From Gemmatimonadota bacterium (GTDB lineage Bacteria > Gemmatimonadota > Gemmatimonadetes > Longimicrobiales > Gaopeijiaceae), in assembly GCA_022340865.1 (NCBI GenBank), contig JAJDNC010000096.1:1-48057 (forward strand): DNA of 48,057 nt. The letters run 5' to 3'. The notes under the pieces are model-generated. The model searched no databases, was not told the origin of the DNA, and worked only from the letters and a program-made list of their open reading frames with translations. Positions within the stretch are counted from its first letter, which is position 1; each line of letters opens with the position of its first letter. Position numbers and translations under genes: made by a program. Positions 26,911-35,153 of this stretch are shown here, piece by piece.

Positions 26911-27681
26911 GTGATCACGTACCGGAACGTCCACAAGGCCTTCGACATCCCCGTCCTCTCGGGGGTGGACATGGAGGTGGACGCGGGTGAGATGTTCGCG
27001 CTGTTCGGACCCTCGGGAACCGGAAAGAGCGTCCTGCTCAAGACGACGATCGCGCTCATCGTGCCCGATATCGGTGACGTGGAGGTGGAGGGCCAGAGCG
27101 TGTATCGTGGGGGGAATCGGTCCCTGGAGGAGGTGCGCCGAAAGGTGGGGTACGTGTTCCAGAACGCGGCGCTCTTCGACTCCTTCAACGTGTACGACAA
27201 CGTTCGCATGGGCGTCCCCGAGGACCAGCTCGCCAAGATGCCCCGTCGCGAGACGGCCACCCGCGTCTGGGAGGCCCTGGAGCTCGTGAACCTCGATCCC
27301 CGCGAGGTGTTGGCGAAGCTCCCGTCGGAGCTGTCCGGGGGCATGAAGAAGCGCGTCGGGATCGCCCGTGCCATCGTGGGGCGGCCCCAGGTGCTCCTCT
27401 GGGACGAGCCCACCACGGGGCTCGATCCGGTGAACACCGCCGCCGTGGAGCGCTTGATCAAGCGTCTGGCCAAGGAGCTGGAGGTGACGTCGCTGCTGGT
27501 CACCCACGACGTCCAGGGCGGGCTGTCCATGTGCGACCGAGTGGCGATGTTGGACGGGGGCGTCATCCGCTTCTGCGGCACGCCGGAGGAGTTCCGGGCC
27601 TCGCAGGACCCCGTGGTCAGGGCATTCTACGATCGTGCGGCCGCCGAGGCCGCGTTGGACATGGTTTCGGAGACCTCATGA
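26911..27681 (+). CDS. mlaF: MlaF-family ABC transporter ATP-binding protein
   Basis: A 256-residue ATPase that powers the MCE lipid transporter. The GTG at 26911 follows the mlaE stop by 3 bases and gives the normal N-terminus (ITYRNVHKAF). Motifs: Walker A GPSGTGKSVLLK (about residues 34-45), Q-loop VFQNAALFDSFNVYDNV (the 'NAALFDS' wording is typical of MlaF), signature LSGGMKKRVGIARA, Walker B VLLWDEPTTGLDP and the switch His in LLVTHDV. It overlaps mlaD by ATGA, so the three genes are translationally coupled. Confidence 0.95.
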   Translation: MITYRNVHKAFDIPVLSGVDMEVDAGEMFALFGPSGTGKSVLLKTTIALIVPDIGDVEVEGQSVYRGGNRSLEEVRRKVGYVFQNAALFDSFNVYDNVRMGVPEDQLAKMPRRETATRVWEALELVNLDPREVLAKLPSELSGGMKKRVGIARAIVGRPQVLLWDEPTTGLDPVNTAAVERLIKRLAKELEVTSLLVTHDVQGGLSMCDRVAMLDGGVIRFCGTPEEFRASQDPVVRAFYDRAAAEAALDMVSETS

Positions 27682-28643
27682 ACGACGTTGCGAACGACCA
27701 CCCCGAGCGCCGTGGCCTCACAGACGAGGAGTTCGCCCGATCCGTCCCCAGGCCCGTCTCGGGCAGGGAAGCCCGGGTGGGGGTCTTCGTCCTCATCGGC
27801 CTGATTTCCTTCGTGATGGTGCTCTTCCTGCTCACGGATCCGGCCATGCTGCGGGGACGCTACATCCTGGTGACGACCGTGGAGAACGCGGGCGGGATCC
27901 GGAAAGGCGACCCCGTCCAGATGCGGGGGGTCAACATCGGGCGCATCCACGGCTTCAACATGCGCACCGACGGCAACGTGGACATCTCCATGGAGATCGA
28001 CGGGAAGTGGAAGATCCCCAGCGACTCGCGCACGGAGATGGGCGCCGCCGGGCTCTTCCCCGGGCGCACCATGGAGGTGATCCCGGGCCACGCGGGCACG
28101 TCGTTCAGCGCCGGGGATACGGTGCCCTCGAAGGCCCTCCCCGGTGGCGGTGGTCTGTTGGGCTCGGTGGACGACATGGGCGTCGCGGCCAAGGGCGTGC
28201 TCGACAAGATCCGCACGCTCCTGAACGACAGCACGGTGAGCGCCGTGCAGGGGAGCGCGTCCCAGCTGGAGGACCTCCTCACGCAGCTCTCCGGCATCGC
28301 GCGCGAGCAGCGCGGGACCCTCGAGGAGCTCACCACACGCCTGGCGCGCTCGGCCAAGGGGCTGGAGGGGGCGGCGGCGGCGGGGCCCGCCGCGGCACAG
28401 GCCATCGCCCGCGCCGACTCCGTCATGGTGACTCTGTCTGCCACGTCGCAAAGCCTGGATCGAGCCGCGGCCTCGCTCCGGACCCTTCTGGACCGGGTGG
28501 ATCGCGGGGAGGGCACGCTCGGCCGCCTGGCCACCGACGACTCCCTCTACGACAACCTGAACCACGCGGCGGCCAGCGTGGCGGCCCTCCTGGACGACGT
28601 GCGCGCCCACCCCAAGAAGTACATCAACGTGTCCATCTTCTGA
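27678..28643 (+). CDS. mlaD: MlaD-family MCE-domain lipid-binding protein
   Basis: A 321-residue protein anchored in the inner membrane by one helix (about residues 35-56, VGVFVLIGLISFVMVLFLL). A single MCE domain follows (about 60-145; VENAGGIRKGDPVQMRGVNIGRI is the signature), and then a long Ala-rich helical region (about 170-310) able to form coiled coils, longer than in the Escherichia coli MlaD. MCE proteins form hexameric rings that carry phospholipids across the periplasm. The ATG at 27678 overlaps the mlaF stop. No mlaC or mlaB is adjacent, so the long helical tail may form the tunnel itself, as in other MCE systems. Confidence 0.92.
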   Translation: MNDVANDHPERRGLTDEEFARSVPRPVSGREARVGVFVLIGLISFVMVLFLLTDPAMLRGRYILVTTVENAGGIRKGDPVQMRGVNIGRIHGFNMRTDGNVDISMEIDGKWKIPSDSRTEMGAAGLFPGRTMEVIPGHAGTSFSAGDTVPSKALPGGGGLLGSVDDMGVAAKGVLDKIRTLLNDSTVSAVQGSASQLEDLLTQLSGIAREQRGTLEELTTRLARSAKGLEGAAAAGPAAAQAIARADSVMVTLSATSQSLDRAAASLRTLLDRVDRGEGTLGRLATDDSLYDNLNHAAASVAALLDDVRAHPKKYINVSIF

Positions 28644-28645
28644 GG

Positions 28646-28661
28646 CACCCCGCCCGGGGTG
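28646..28661 (+). terminator. Short GC hairpin after mlaD
   Basis: CACCCC (28646-28651), loop GCCC, GGGGTG (28656-28661) form a 6-bp stem directly after the mlaD stop codon. There is no T-run, so it is a weak candidate terminator. Confidence 0.35.
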
Positions 28662-28751
28662 TCACCAGGTTGGGACGGCACTGTCCCGCAGGGGTATCGT
28701 CGAGCGGGGGTTTCGTTCAAGGGAGACAAGGGTTTTTCCTCCGCTGGGGGG

Positions 28752-28767
28752 TGGCACGCGCTTTGCC
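28752..28767 (+). promoter_or_regulatory. Sigma-54 (RpoN) promoter candidate
   Basis: TGGCAC (28752-28757), five bases (GCGCT), then TTGCC (28763-28767). This matches the sigma-54 consensus TGGCAC-N5-TTGCW at all invariant positions, including the -24 GG and the -12 GC. Transcription would begin near 28778, leaving a leader of about 60 bases before the outer-membrane protein gene. An enhancer-binding activator would be needed; none is encoded in the window. Confidence 0.6.
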
Positions 28768-28836
28768 CTTTGCATAGCGTTAGATGCCGCGGGGCACGGT
28801 GGTATGCGGCACCCGCGGCCGGTCCCAGGAGGAGCC

Positions 28837-29634
28837 ATGCGGTCAACCGGAGCGACACCCTGGAGGTTCGTGGCCCTGCTGGCGTTGAGCGCCGCAGTAG
28901 GGCTCCCCGCCTCCCTGGCCGGGCAGTTCACCCCTCGGGCCCCCGCCCAGCGGCAGCGGCCCGACTTCATGTTCGGCCGTCCCCACGTATCCCTCACCAT
29001 CTTGGGGGGGTACGCGATCCCTTCCGCGACCCCCAATGGGGTCATCAACACTCAGCTGCCCACGGACCAGGCGCTGACCTTCTATCGGAAGAACTTCAAC
29101 TCCGCCGCCGTGACCGGAGAGCTCGCGGTCAGGGCCACCGATCGACTGGACATCATCATGGATCTGGGGTACTCGGGAGGGAAGGTCCGGTCCGAGTACA
29201 CGAACTGGGTGGACAACAACAACCTCCCGATCCAGCAGACGACCAGGCTCACCAGGACCCCGCTGACCTTCGGAGTCAAGGCGTACCTGTGGAGTCCCGG
29301 CAGGTCCATCGGCCAGCTGGCCTGGATTCCCGCGCACTGGGTCCCCTTCGTGGGAGCTGGCGCCGGATGGGTGTGGTACAGGTTCGAACAGAGCGGCGAC
29401 TGGGTGAACTTCCAGAACAACAACGTCTACTCGGACACCTATCGGGCCTCGGGCAGGGGAGCGACGGCGAACGTGTTCGGCGGCGCCGACTGGTCGGTTT
29501 CGCCGCACCTCGTGCTCACGGCCGAAGGGCGTTACTCCTGGGCCCATGCCCCGATGGGTGGGGATTTCCAGAACTTCAGAGACATCAACCTGTCGGGCTT
29601 TCGGGCCTCTGCGGGCATTTCGCTTCGATTCTGA
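28837..29634 (+). CDS. Outer-membrane beta-barrel protein
   Basis: A 265-residue protein with a strong AGGAGGAG ribosome binding site before the ATG at 28837 and a signal peptide of about 30 residues (cleavage near SLAGQF). The mature part alternates polar and aromatic residues in beta strands (PHVSLTILGGYA, LDIIMDLGYSGG, VPFVGAGAGWVWYRF) and ends in the outer-membrane insertion pattern ISLRF with a terminal Phe. It looks like an 8-10-strand OmpA/W-sized barrel. It follows the sigma-54 promoter candidate and precedes the next secreted gene by 28 bases, so both are likely one transcript. Ligand unknown. Confidence 0.85.
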   Translation: MRSTGATPWRFVALLALSAAVGLPASLAGQFTPRAPAQRQRPDFMFGRPHVSLTILGGYAIPSATPNGVINTQLPTDQALTFYRKNFNSAAVTGELAVRATDRLDIIMDLGYSGGKVRSEYTNWVDNNNLPIQQTTRLTRTPLTFGVKAYLWSPGRSIGQLAWIPAHWVPFVGAGAGWVWYRFEQSGDWVNFQNNNVYSDTYRASGRGATANVFGGADWSVSPHLVLTAEGRYSWAHAPMGGDFQNFRDINLSGFRASAGISLRF

Positions 29635-29662
29635 CCGGATCAGTCCGGAAAGGACGACGATC

Positions 29663-30916
29663 ATGCGTACCTTGCGAATCAACTCCGTGCTCGGCCTCGG
29701 GCTGGCGCTCGCCACCCTGGCCGTGACCTCCCCGCGGACGGCTCAGGCTCAGGCCCAGCCTCGGTCGAGCGACGCCCAGTGGCTCCCATGGCTCGGGTGC
29801 TGGCAGGCGGAGGGATCCTCCTCCAACGCCGGCCTCGTGTGTGTCCGGCCCGCGACCGACCCGAGCTCCGTGGAAATCCTCAGGATGAACGGCAAGGATG
29901 TCGTGTCCCACGAGGTGGTGTGGGCCGACGGTCAGCGGCACCAGACCACCCGCGAGGGCTGCACCGGATGGGAGGAGGGCCGCTTCAGCAAGGATGGCCA
30001 GATGGTCTTCCTGAGCTCCAGCCACACCTGTGACGGCGGCGTGGTGCGTACCGGCGGCGGCATCATGGCCCTGGCGTCCCCCAACGAGTGGCTGGACGTG
30101 CGCTACACCGGGATGAGGGACAACAAGACGCCCTGGGTCCAGAAGTACAGCCTGGCCACCGCCGAGCAGACGGCGGCGGCGGGAATGAGCGACATCCTGG
30201 CCAACCGCGCGTGGTCGGTGGTGGCGGCGCGCAGGGCCGCCGCAACCCCGCCCACCGTGGACCAGGTCATCGAAGCGTCCAAGGCGGAGCCGGCCCCGGT
30301 GGTGCAGGCCTGGCTGGCGGAGCGCAAGGCTCCCCTGAAGCTCGATGCCAAGGCGCTGGAGCGCATGGCCGACGCCGGAGTCGCTTCCAGCGTCACGGAC
30401 ATGGCCGTGGCGGTGTCCTATCCGAATCACTTCCGCGTGAACACCCGGGGCCCGAGCGAGGGTGCGTATAATCGGTACCCGACGCGGGGGTGGGGCCGGT
30501 ACGGCTACTACAACCCGTACGCCTTCGATCCCTTCTGGGACATGTACGGGTTCAGCCCCTTCGGGTTCGCCTTCAGCCCCTACGGCTACTACGGATACCG
30601 GGGCTACTATCCGTACGGCGGCTATCTCGGGGGCTACTGGGGCGGGTACGGCTACGGCGGCTACGGATACACGCCCATCATCACCATCACGAACCAGGCG
30701 CCGCGGCAGCACGGACGTGTGATCGCGGGGCGGGGCTACACCCAAGGGAGCTACTCCGGCAGCACGGGATCGACGGCGCAGCCTCGTTCCTCGGCCCCGA
30801 GGGCGACGGCCCCGCCGTCCTCGGCCGGTCGCACGAGCGGCTCGACGGGCTCCCACGGCTCGACCGGCCGTACCGCGCACCGGCGTGGTGGTGGGGGCGG
30901 GGGTGGGGGTATCTGA
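29663..30916 (+). CDS. Secreted protein with Tyr/Gly-rich region, function unknown
   Basis: A 417-residue protein; the ATG at 29663 has AAGGA upstream and a signal peptide with cleavage near AQAQAQ. Residues about 35-180 form a compact beta-rich domain with four Cys (LGCWQ, LVCVR, EGCTGW, HTCDGG) that may form two disulfides. A helical stretch follows (about 185-255). Residues about 265-335 are extremely rich in Tyr and Gly (repeated GYYGYRGYY-like phrases), then a Ser/Thr/Gly tail ends in a run of Gly. Such low-complexity regions occur in adhesive or self-assembling surface proteins. It is probably co-expressed with the preceding barrel protein. No catalytic motif or named family is recognised. 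Confidence 0.75.
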   Translation: MRTLRINSVLGLGLALATLAVTSPRTAQAQAQPRSSDAQWLPWLGCWQAEGSSSNAGLVCVRPATDPSSVEILRMNGKDVVSHEVVWADGQRHQTTREGCTGWEEGRFSKDGQMVFLSSSHTCDGGVVRTGGGIMALASPNEWLDVRYTGMRDNKTPWVQKYSLATAEQTAAAGMSDILANRAWSVVAARRAAATPPTVDQVIEASKAEPAPVVQAWLAERKAPLKLDAKALERMADAGVASSVTDMAVAVSYPNHFRVNTRGPSEGAYNRYPTRGWGRYGYYNPYAFDPFWDMYGFSPFGFAFSPYGYYGYRGYYPYGGYLGGYWGGYGYGGYGYTPIITITNQAPRQHGRVIAGRGYTQGSYSGSTGSTAQPRSSAPRATAPPSSAGRTSGSTGSHGSTGRTAHRRGGGGGGGGI

Positions 30917-30960
30917 CGTTGCGCTGAATCGGGTCGACCCGGCCGAGAGGCAGGAAGAGA

Positions 30961-30993
30961 GCGGGGCCCCGGGCTGAGTGCCCGGGGCCCCGC
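30961..30993. terminator. Strong GC hairpin between convergent genes
   Basis: GCGGGGCCCCGGGC (30961-30974), loop TGAGT, and its exact reverse complement (30980-30993) make a 14-bp perfect stem. It lies 45 bases after the plus-strand Tyr/Gly-rich gene and 81 bases after the end of the minus-strand peptidase-barrel gene, the place for a bidirectional terminator. No T-runs flank it. Confidence 0.6.
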
Positions 30994-31073
30994 AGTGCGT
31001 GGGTGGCGAGGACGAGGGAGGCCCCGGGGGGCAACGAGCCCCGCCGGACGCCAGCCTCTACACCCTTCCTACC

Positions 31074-34000
31074 CTACCATGCCGGGGCGATCTCGAAGCC
31101 CCAGTTCCACCCCTTCAGGGGCCGCTGCCACGGGTACGCGTAATAGACCTGCAGCACCATGAGCCCCAGCACGTTGAACCGGGCGGCGACCCCCGAGGAG
31201 AACACGGGGACACGGGCGGTGCCGGAGCGGCTCCACTCCAGCGTGGCCGGATGCTGCGCGTCCCAGGCGACTCCACCGTCGGTGAAGAGGACGAGCTGCG
31301 TGGGCACGAAGGGGAAGTTGATGAGCCCGTATTCCTTCACTCCGATGAGGGGAATCCGCGCCTCCAGGTTCACGACGGCGATCTCGTTCCCGAAGAGCCG
31401 GGAGAAGGTCGGGCAGGTACTCCCGGCGTCCCCACCGGTGCCCTTTCCCACGCACTCGGACTGGCTGAAGCTGGTGTAGGCGTAGCCCCGCACCAGGTCC
31501 TCGTACCCCAGGAAGAGCGGCTGCAGGAGTCCGAACCCCTGGTTGTTGTTGTAGTCGTTGAGGCCGTACCGGCCGTAGTGCAGGGCCCGCATGGCAAAGG
31601 AGAGGTTCTTCGTGGGACTGAAGTAGCGGCGCCAATCCGCGATCACGGTGGTATAGTGCACGGATCCCGCCGTGTACCCCACCTCGAGGTGGTACCGCCC
31701 GCCGCGGACGGGACCCACGAAGCCGTTCATCGAGTTGTCGCCGATGAGGGCCACCGAGGCCTGCGCCATGTTCACCGGCGCGGGGACCGAGTCGTTGAGG
31801 CTCTGGCGACTGTAGCCGACGATGTTGCCGATCTGGTCCACGTAGTACTTGTCGACCTGCAGGTCGTAGCTGTACCGCGTGAGACCCGCAGAGAACTGGA
31901 TCCGTCGGGTGGTCGAGAAGGGATAGTCCACCTCCCCCGCCAACTGGTTCTGGAAGATCCGGAACTGGTACAGGCCCAGGTAGTTCCCGTTCGCGTCGGA
32001 ACCGTAGTTGTAGTAGCCCATCATGTAGGGAATGCGTCCACCACCCACGGCCCAGTTCCATCGTCTCGACAGGTCGGCGTAGTACGCCTGGCCTCCGATG
32101 TCCTTGAAGGTGCCCTGGGCCTGCAGCGCGACACCCAGGAGATGGTTCCCGAGCATGTCGCTGAAGAACGCCGACGCGCCACCTCCCACGTAGTTGCCGA
32201 AGTTGTCCGTCCCGACCCCCAGCGTCGGCTGTCCGACGTAGTCCAGGCCGAGGTGCGACTTGTAGGGCTTCGCGTCCTGGAGCGGATAGGTGTTCGGCGG
32301 TACGAGGCCGGTGTTGGCGTCCGCCAGGTAGGTGGCGACCCGGCTGAACCGATCCAGGTTGACCGGCGGCAGCATGCGCCCGGGCTGCGTCTCCGGATGG
32401 TCCACCTTCACCACGGCCGTGCCGGCTCCCGGATCCATGCCGAAGATGTGGAACTGCAGGGAATCGAAGACCGAGTAGACGATACGGCCGGTGTGTGCCG
32501 CCACCGACATAGCCGGCGACGTGTACGTGATTCCGCTCACTCCGGTGTCCACGTCCGTGATCCGACGCACGGAGCCGGTGGCCAGGTCCAGGCGGTAGAT
32601 CTCGGAGAAGCCGTCCTGGTCGGAGATGAAGTACAGGCCCTTGCCGTCGGGCGTGTATTGCGGGTTGATGTGCTTCACGTCCCCGAACACGGGCACCACG
32701 GTCACGGAGTCGGTAGCGACGTCGAGGAGCGCGAGCTGGAACGCGCTGAACGTGAGCTTCTGGAAGTTGGTCTGGGGCCCACGGTCCGAGGTGAACGCGA
32801 TGGTCTTGCCGTCGGGCGACCATGCGGGCTCGTAGTCGGCGTACCTGTCGTGGGTGAGCTGCGTGGTCTGACCGGACGTCAGGTCATAGAGGTACAGGTC
32901 GGAGATGCCCCCGACCTCACCGGAGAAGGCGATCTTCTTCCCGTCCGGCGACCACGCCGGATTCATCAGCGACCCGAGCTTCTTGAAGGTTACGCGCTGG
33001 GTCTCCTGGCCGTTGTCCGTGCGGACGATGACGAGCTGGTTGGCGCCGCCCGCCACCACCACGAAAGCGAAGTACTGGCCGTCGGGAGAGAACGTGCCCG
33101 AGGAATCGATGTAGCGGAGCGCGTCGGCGTGGGGGTCGGTGTTCGCGCTGGCGAGCTTGCGGATGATCTTCCCGGTTCGGGCGTCCGCCAGGTACAGGTC
33201 GACGGAGAAGAGGTCCTTGTTGGCAAGGAAGGCGACATACCGTCCGTCGGGGCTCACCGCGGGCGAGATGTTGTACGACGCCCCCGCGCCCGTCCCGGGC
33301 GCGAAGAGGAGCTGGCCCTGATCGTTCGGGGCCTTCCGGCCCTTCATCAACGGCAGGTAGTCCTTCGCGACCTGGTCCTTCCACCTCACGGAGAGCGTGT
33401 CCGCAGGCATGCCGAGAACCTGCTGGATGGCCGCCTCGTAGCCGACCCTCAGCGCACGCCGATAGATCTGGATGACCGCGTCGTCCCCGTAGGTGCCGCC
33501 GATGTATGCCAACAGCGCCTGACCGAAGCGATACGGGAAGAACCGCGTGTCCCGGGTCAACTGTTTGATGGTGGGGAAGTTGTTGGTGCGGAGCGCGTCT
33601 CTGATCCACATCGCCGTGAGTGGGTCGTTACGCCCCAGAGACATGTACTCCGCCATGCCCTCCACCAGCCAGGTCGGCATGGTGCTCATGCCCTGCAGGC
33701 CACCTCCCCGCTGGGCCTCGGCGATGTTGTACTGGAAGGCGTGGACGAGCTCGTGGCCAAGCACGTGGTTGGTGTCGAAGTACGACCCCTGCATGGCTAT
33801 GACCACCCGGTTCTTCATCCCCTCCGTGACGCCCTCCGTGCCCTGACCGAGGGCACCCGAGACGGTGTTCGTCTGCTCGAAGTCCGGGTTGTCGGCGTAG
33901 ACGATGACCGGCTTGCGCCCCTCGAACTCGTGCTGGAAGGCGCGGGCATAGCGCTCGTACCAGCGCTCGCCCATGCGGGCCACGTCCTCGATCATGTCGG

Positions 34001-34193
34001 CTTCCACAGGGTAGTAGTAGAAGTCGAAGTGCGGGGTCTGCAGGACCTTGAAGTGGAAGTTGTCGTACTGGACCTTGTTGCGGCCGAAGTACTGCTGGGC
34101 AGAGCAGGTGGACGGCACAGCAAAAAGGCTCGCGGTCGCCACTCCGGCCACCACGAGCCACCCACCCACCCACGAATTTCCAAAAACGCGCAT
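31074..34193 (-). CDS. Metallopeptidase (peptidase MA-like) / TolB-like propeller / outer-membrane barrel fusion
   Basis: A 1039-residue protein with a signal peptide (about 1-32). Residues about 45-285 are a gluzincin-type peptidase: HELVH (His147, Glu148, His151) and, about 30 residues later, WLVEGMAEY, supplying the third zinc ligand. Residues about 305-610 hold PD40/TolB-like propeller units (SPDGRYVAFLA, SPDGQYFAFV, SPDGKKIAFSG, SPDGKTIAFTSDRG). Residues about 650-1039 are beta-barrel-like and end in Trp, with VVNLEARIPLIG resembling the surface-antigen/BamA barrel. The likely picture is an outer-membrane barrel carrying a propeller and a protease. The start ATG at 34193 has only a weak ribosome binding site. 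It is monocistronic. Confidence 0.88.
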   Translation of the reverse strand: MRVFGNSWVGGWLVVAGVATASLFAVPSTCSAQQYFGRNKVQYDNFHFKVLQTPHFDFYYYPVEADMIEDVARMGERWYERYARAFQHEFEGRKPVIVYADNPDFEQTNTVSGALGQGTEGVTEGMKNRVVIAMQGSYFDTNHVLGHELVHAFQYNIAEAQRGGGLQGMSTMPTWLVEGMAEYMSLGRNDPLTAMWIRDALRTNNFPTIKQLTRDTRFFPYRFGQALLAYIGGTYGDDAVIQIYRRALRVGYEAAIQQVLGMPADTLSVRWKDQVAKDYLPLMKGRKAPNDQGQLLFAPGTGAGASYNISPAVSPDGRYVAFLANKDLFSVDLYLADARTGKIIRKLASANTDPHADALRYIDSSGTFSPDGQYFAFVVVAGGANQLVIVRTDNGQETQRVTFKKLGSLMNPAWSPDGKKIAFSGEVGGISDLYLYDLTSGQTTQLTHDRYADYEPAWSPDGKTIAFTSDRGPQTNFQKLTFSAFQLALLDVATDSVTVVPVFGDVKHINPQYTPDGKGLYFISDQDGFSEIYRLDLATGSVRRITDVDTGVSGITYTSPAMSVAAHTGRIVYSVFDSLQFHIFGMDPGAGTAVVKVDHPETQPGRMLPPVNLDRFSRVATYLADANTGLVPPNTYPLQDAKPYKSHLGLDYVGQPTLGVGTDNFGNYVGGGASAFFSDMLGNHLLGVALQAQGTFKDIGGQAYYADLSRRWNWAVGGGRIPYMMGYYNYGSDANGNYLGLYQFRIFQNQLAGEVDYPFSTTRRIQFSAGLTRYSYDLQVDKYYVDQIGNIVGYSRQSLNDSVPAPVNMAQASVALIGDNSMNGFVGPVRGGRYHLEVGYTAGSVHYTTVIADWRRYFSPTKNLSFAMRALHYGRYGLNDYNNNQGFGLLQPLFLGYEDLVRGYAYTSFSQSECVGKGTGGDAGSTCPTFSRLFGNEIAVVNLEARIPLIGVKEYGLINFPFVPTQLVLFTDGGVAWDAQHPATLEWSRSGTARVPVFSSGVAARFNVLGLMVLQVYYAYPWQRPLKGWNWGFEIAPAW

Positions 34194-34631
34194 CGTCAGT
34201 CACCATCTGGCAAGAGGACCCTGTCCCCGCCACGGACACCGGGGCGGGAGCCGGGTCCTGCTCTTCGTCAGTCCGGAGCCTCGGACTTCGGTGTAGACGA
34301 TCCGCGCTCCGTGAACAGGTAACACCACAGCTATAGGCGCCGTTCCCCCGCGTTGCGCCGTGGCAAGGGCGGCCCGACATTCCGGAGGCGCCGGCAGCGG
34401 CTCGAGCAAGAAGCCTGCCCGCGTCCGCCGCGCTCCTTCCCACCGGCTCTCCCACACGTACGACGGCATGCCCAAAGTGATTTCCGCTGGCGCTCTCCCG
34501 GTCCGGGTGGCGGTCCCAAGAGGCCGCGTTCTCCTGCTCCACCTCTCGTCGCCGGGGATGCCCGCGGAAGGAGGCACCCGCCGCGGCATTCTGTCCACCT
34601 GCGAGGACGCTCGTCCGCGGACGCCGGGACG
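34194..34631. other. Divergent intergenic region upstream of the thioredoxin-like gene
   Basis: About 440 bases between divergent genes. Plus-strand frames continue upstream of the thioredoxin-like gene but are Arg/Pro-rich and carry no motif. CTATAGGC at 34331-34338 could be a -10 element for the forward cluster, but no matching -35 box is seen. Confidence 0.4.
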
Positions 34632-35153
34632 ATGAGGGGGCGACGGGGAGGTCGCCGTCCCCTGCGGCGCGTGGCCATGGCCGGGGCCCTCGCGCTCGCT
34701 GCGTGCTCCGGAAAGCTGCCGGGGCCCACGGTGGGCAAGCCCTTTCCGTCGTACCGCGTGGCCGCCCTTTCGGGGGATACCGTCTCCGTGGCGTCCTTCA
34801 AGGGGAAGGTGGTGTTGCTCAACCTGTGGGCCACATGGTGCGAGCCGTGCCGCCACGAGACGCCCTACCTGGAGTCCCTCTACCGCAAGCGCAAGGCCGA
34901 CGGCCTGGAGATTCTGGGCGTCTCCATGGACACGGGGAACCCCAAGGCCGTCGACGATTTCGTCAAGCAGTTCGGGGTGACGTACACGGTGGCCCGCGAC
35001 CCGCAGATGCGCGCCATGGACCTCTTCCACGTCATGGGCCTTCCCGCCAGCTTCCTCGTGGATCGAAGCGGGGTTCTGCGGTGGATGCGCTATGGGCCCG
35101 TCAGCGACACCGACCACGAGTTCCTCGACGCGCTGGAGACGCTCCTGAAATGA
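34632..35153 (+). CDS. TlpA/ResA-like thiol-disulfide lipoprotein
   Basis: A 173-residue periplasmic thioredoxin-fold protein. The N-terminus is a lipoprotein signal ending at Cys25 (LALAACSG), preceded by Arg-rich residues; the ATG at 34632 is chosen because it just precedes them, and the ATG at 34677 is an alternative. The active site is WCEPC (Cys70, Cys73) after VVLLNLWAT, followed by the cis-Pro loop GLPASFLVD. TlpA/ResA proteins reduce apocytochrome or other envelope thiols. It overlaps the next gene by ATGA, at the start of a forward cluster running to about 38125. Confidence 0.93.
   Translation: MRGRRGGRRPLRRVAMAGALALAACSGKLPGPTVGKPFPSYRVAALSGDTVSVASFKGKVVLLNLWATWCEPCRHETPYLESLYRKRKADGLEILGVSMDTGNPKAVDDFVKQFGVTYTVARDPQMRAMDLFHVMGLPASFLVDRSGVLRWMRYGPVSDTDHEFLDALETLLK

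Noticed and set aside
30978..34322. 1114-codon plus-strand open frame
   Set aside because: Antisense shadow of the peptidase-propeller-barrel gene.
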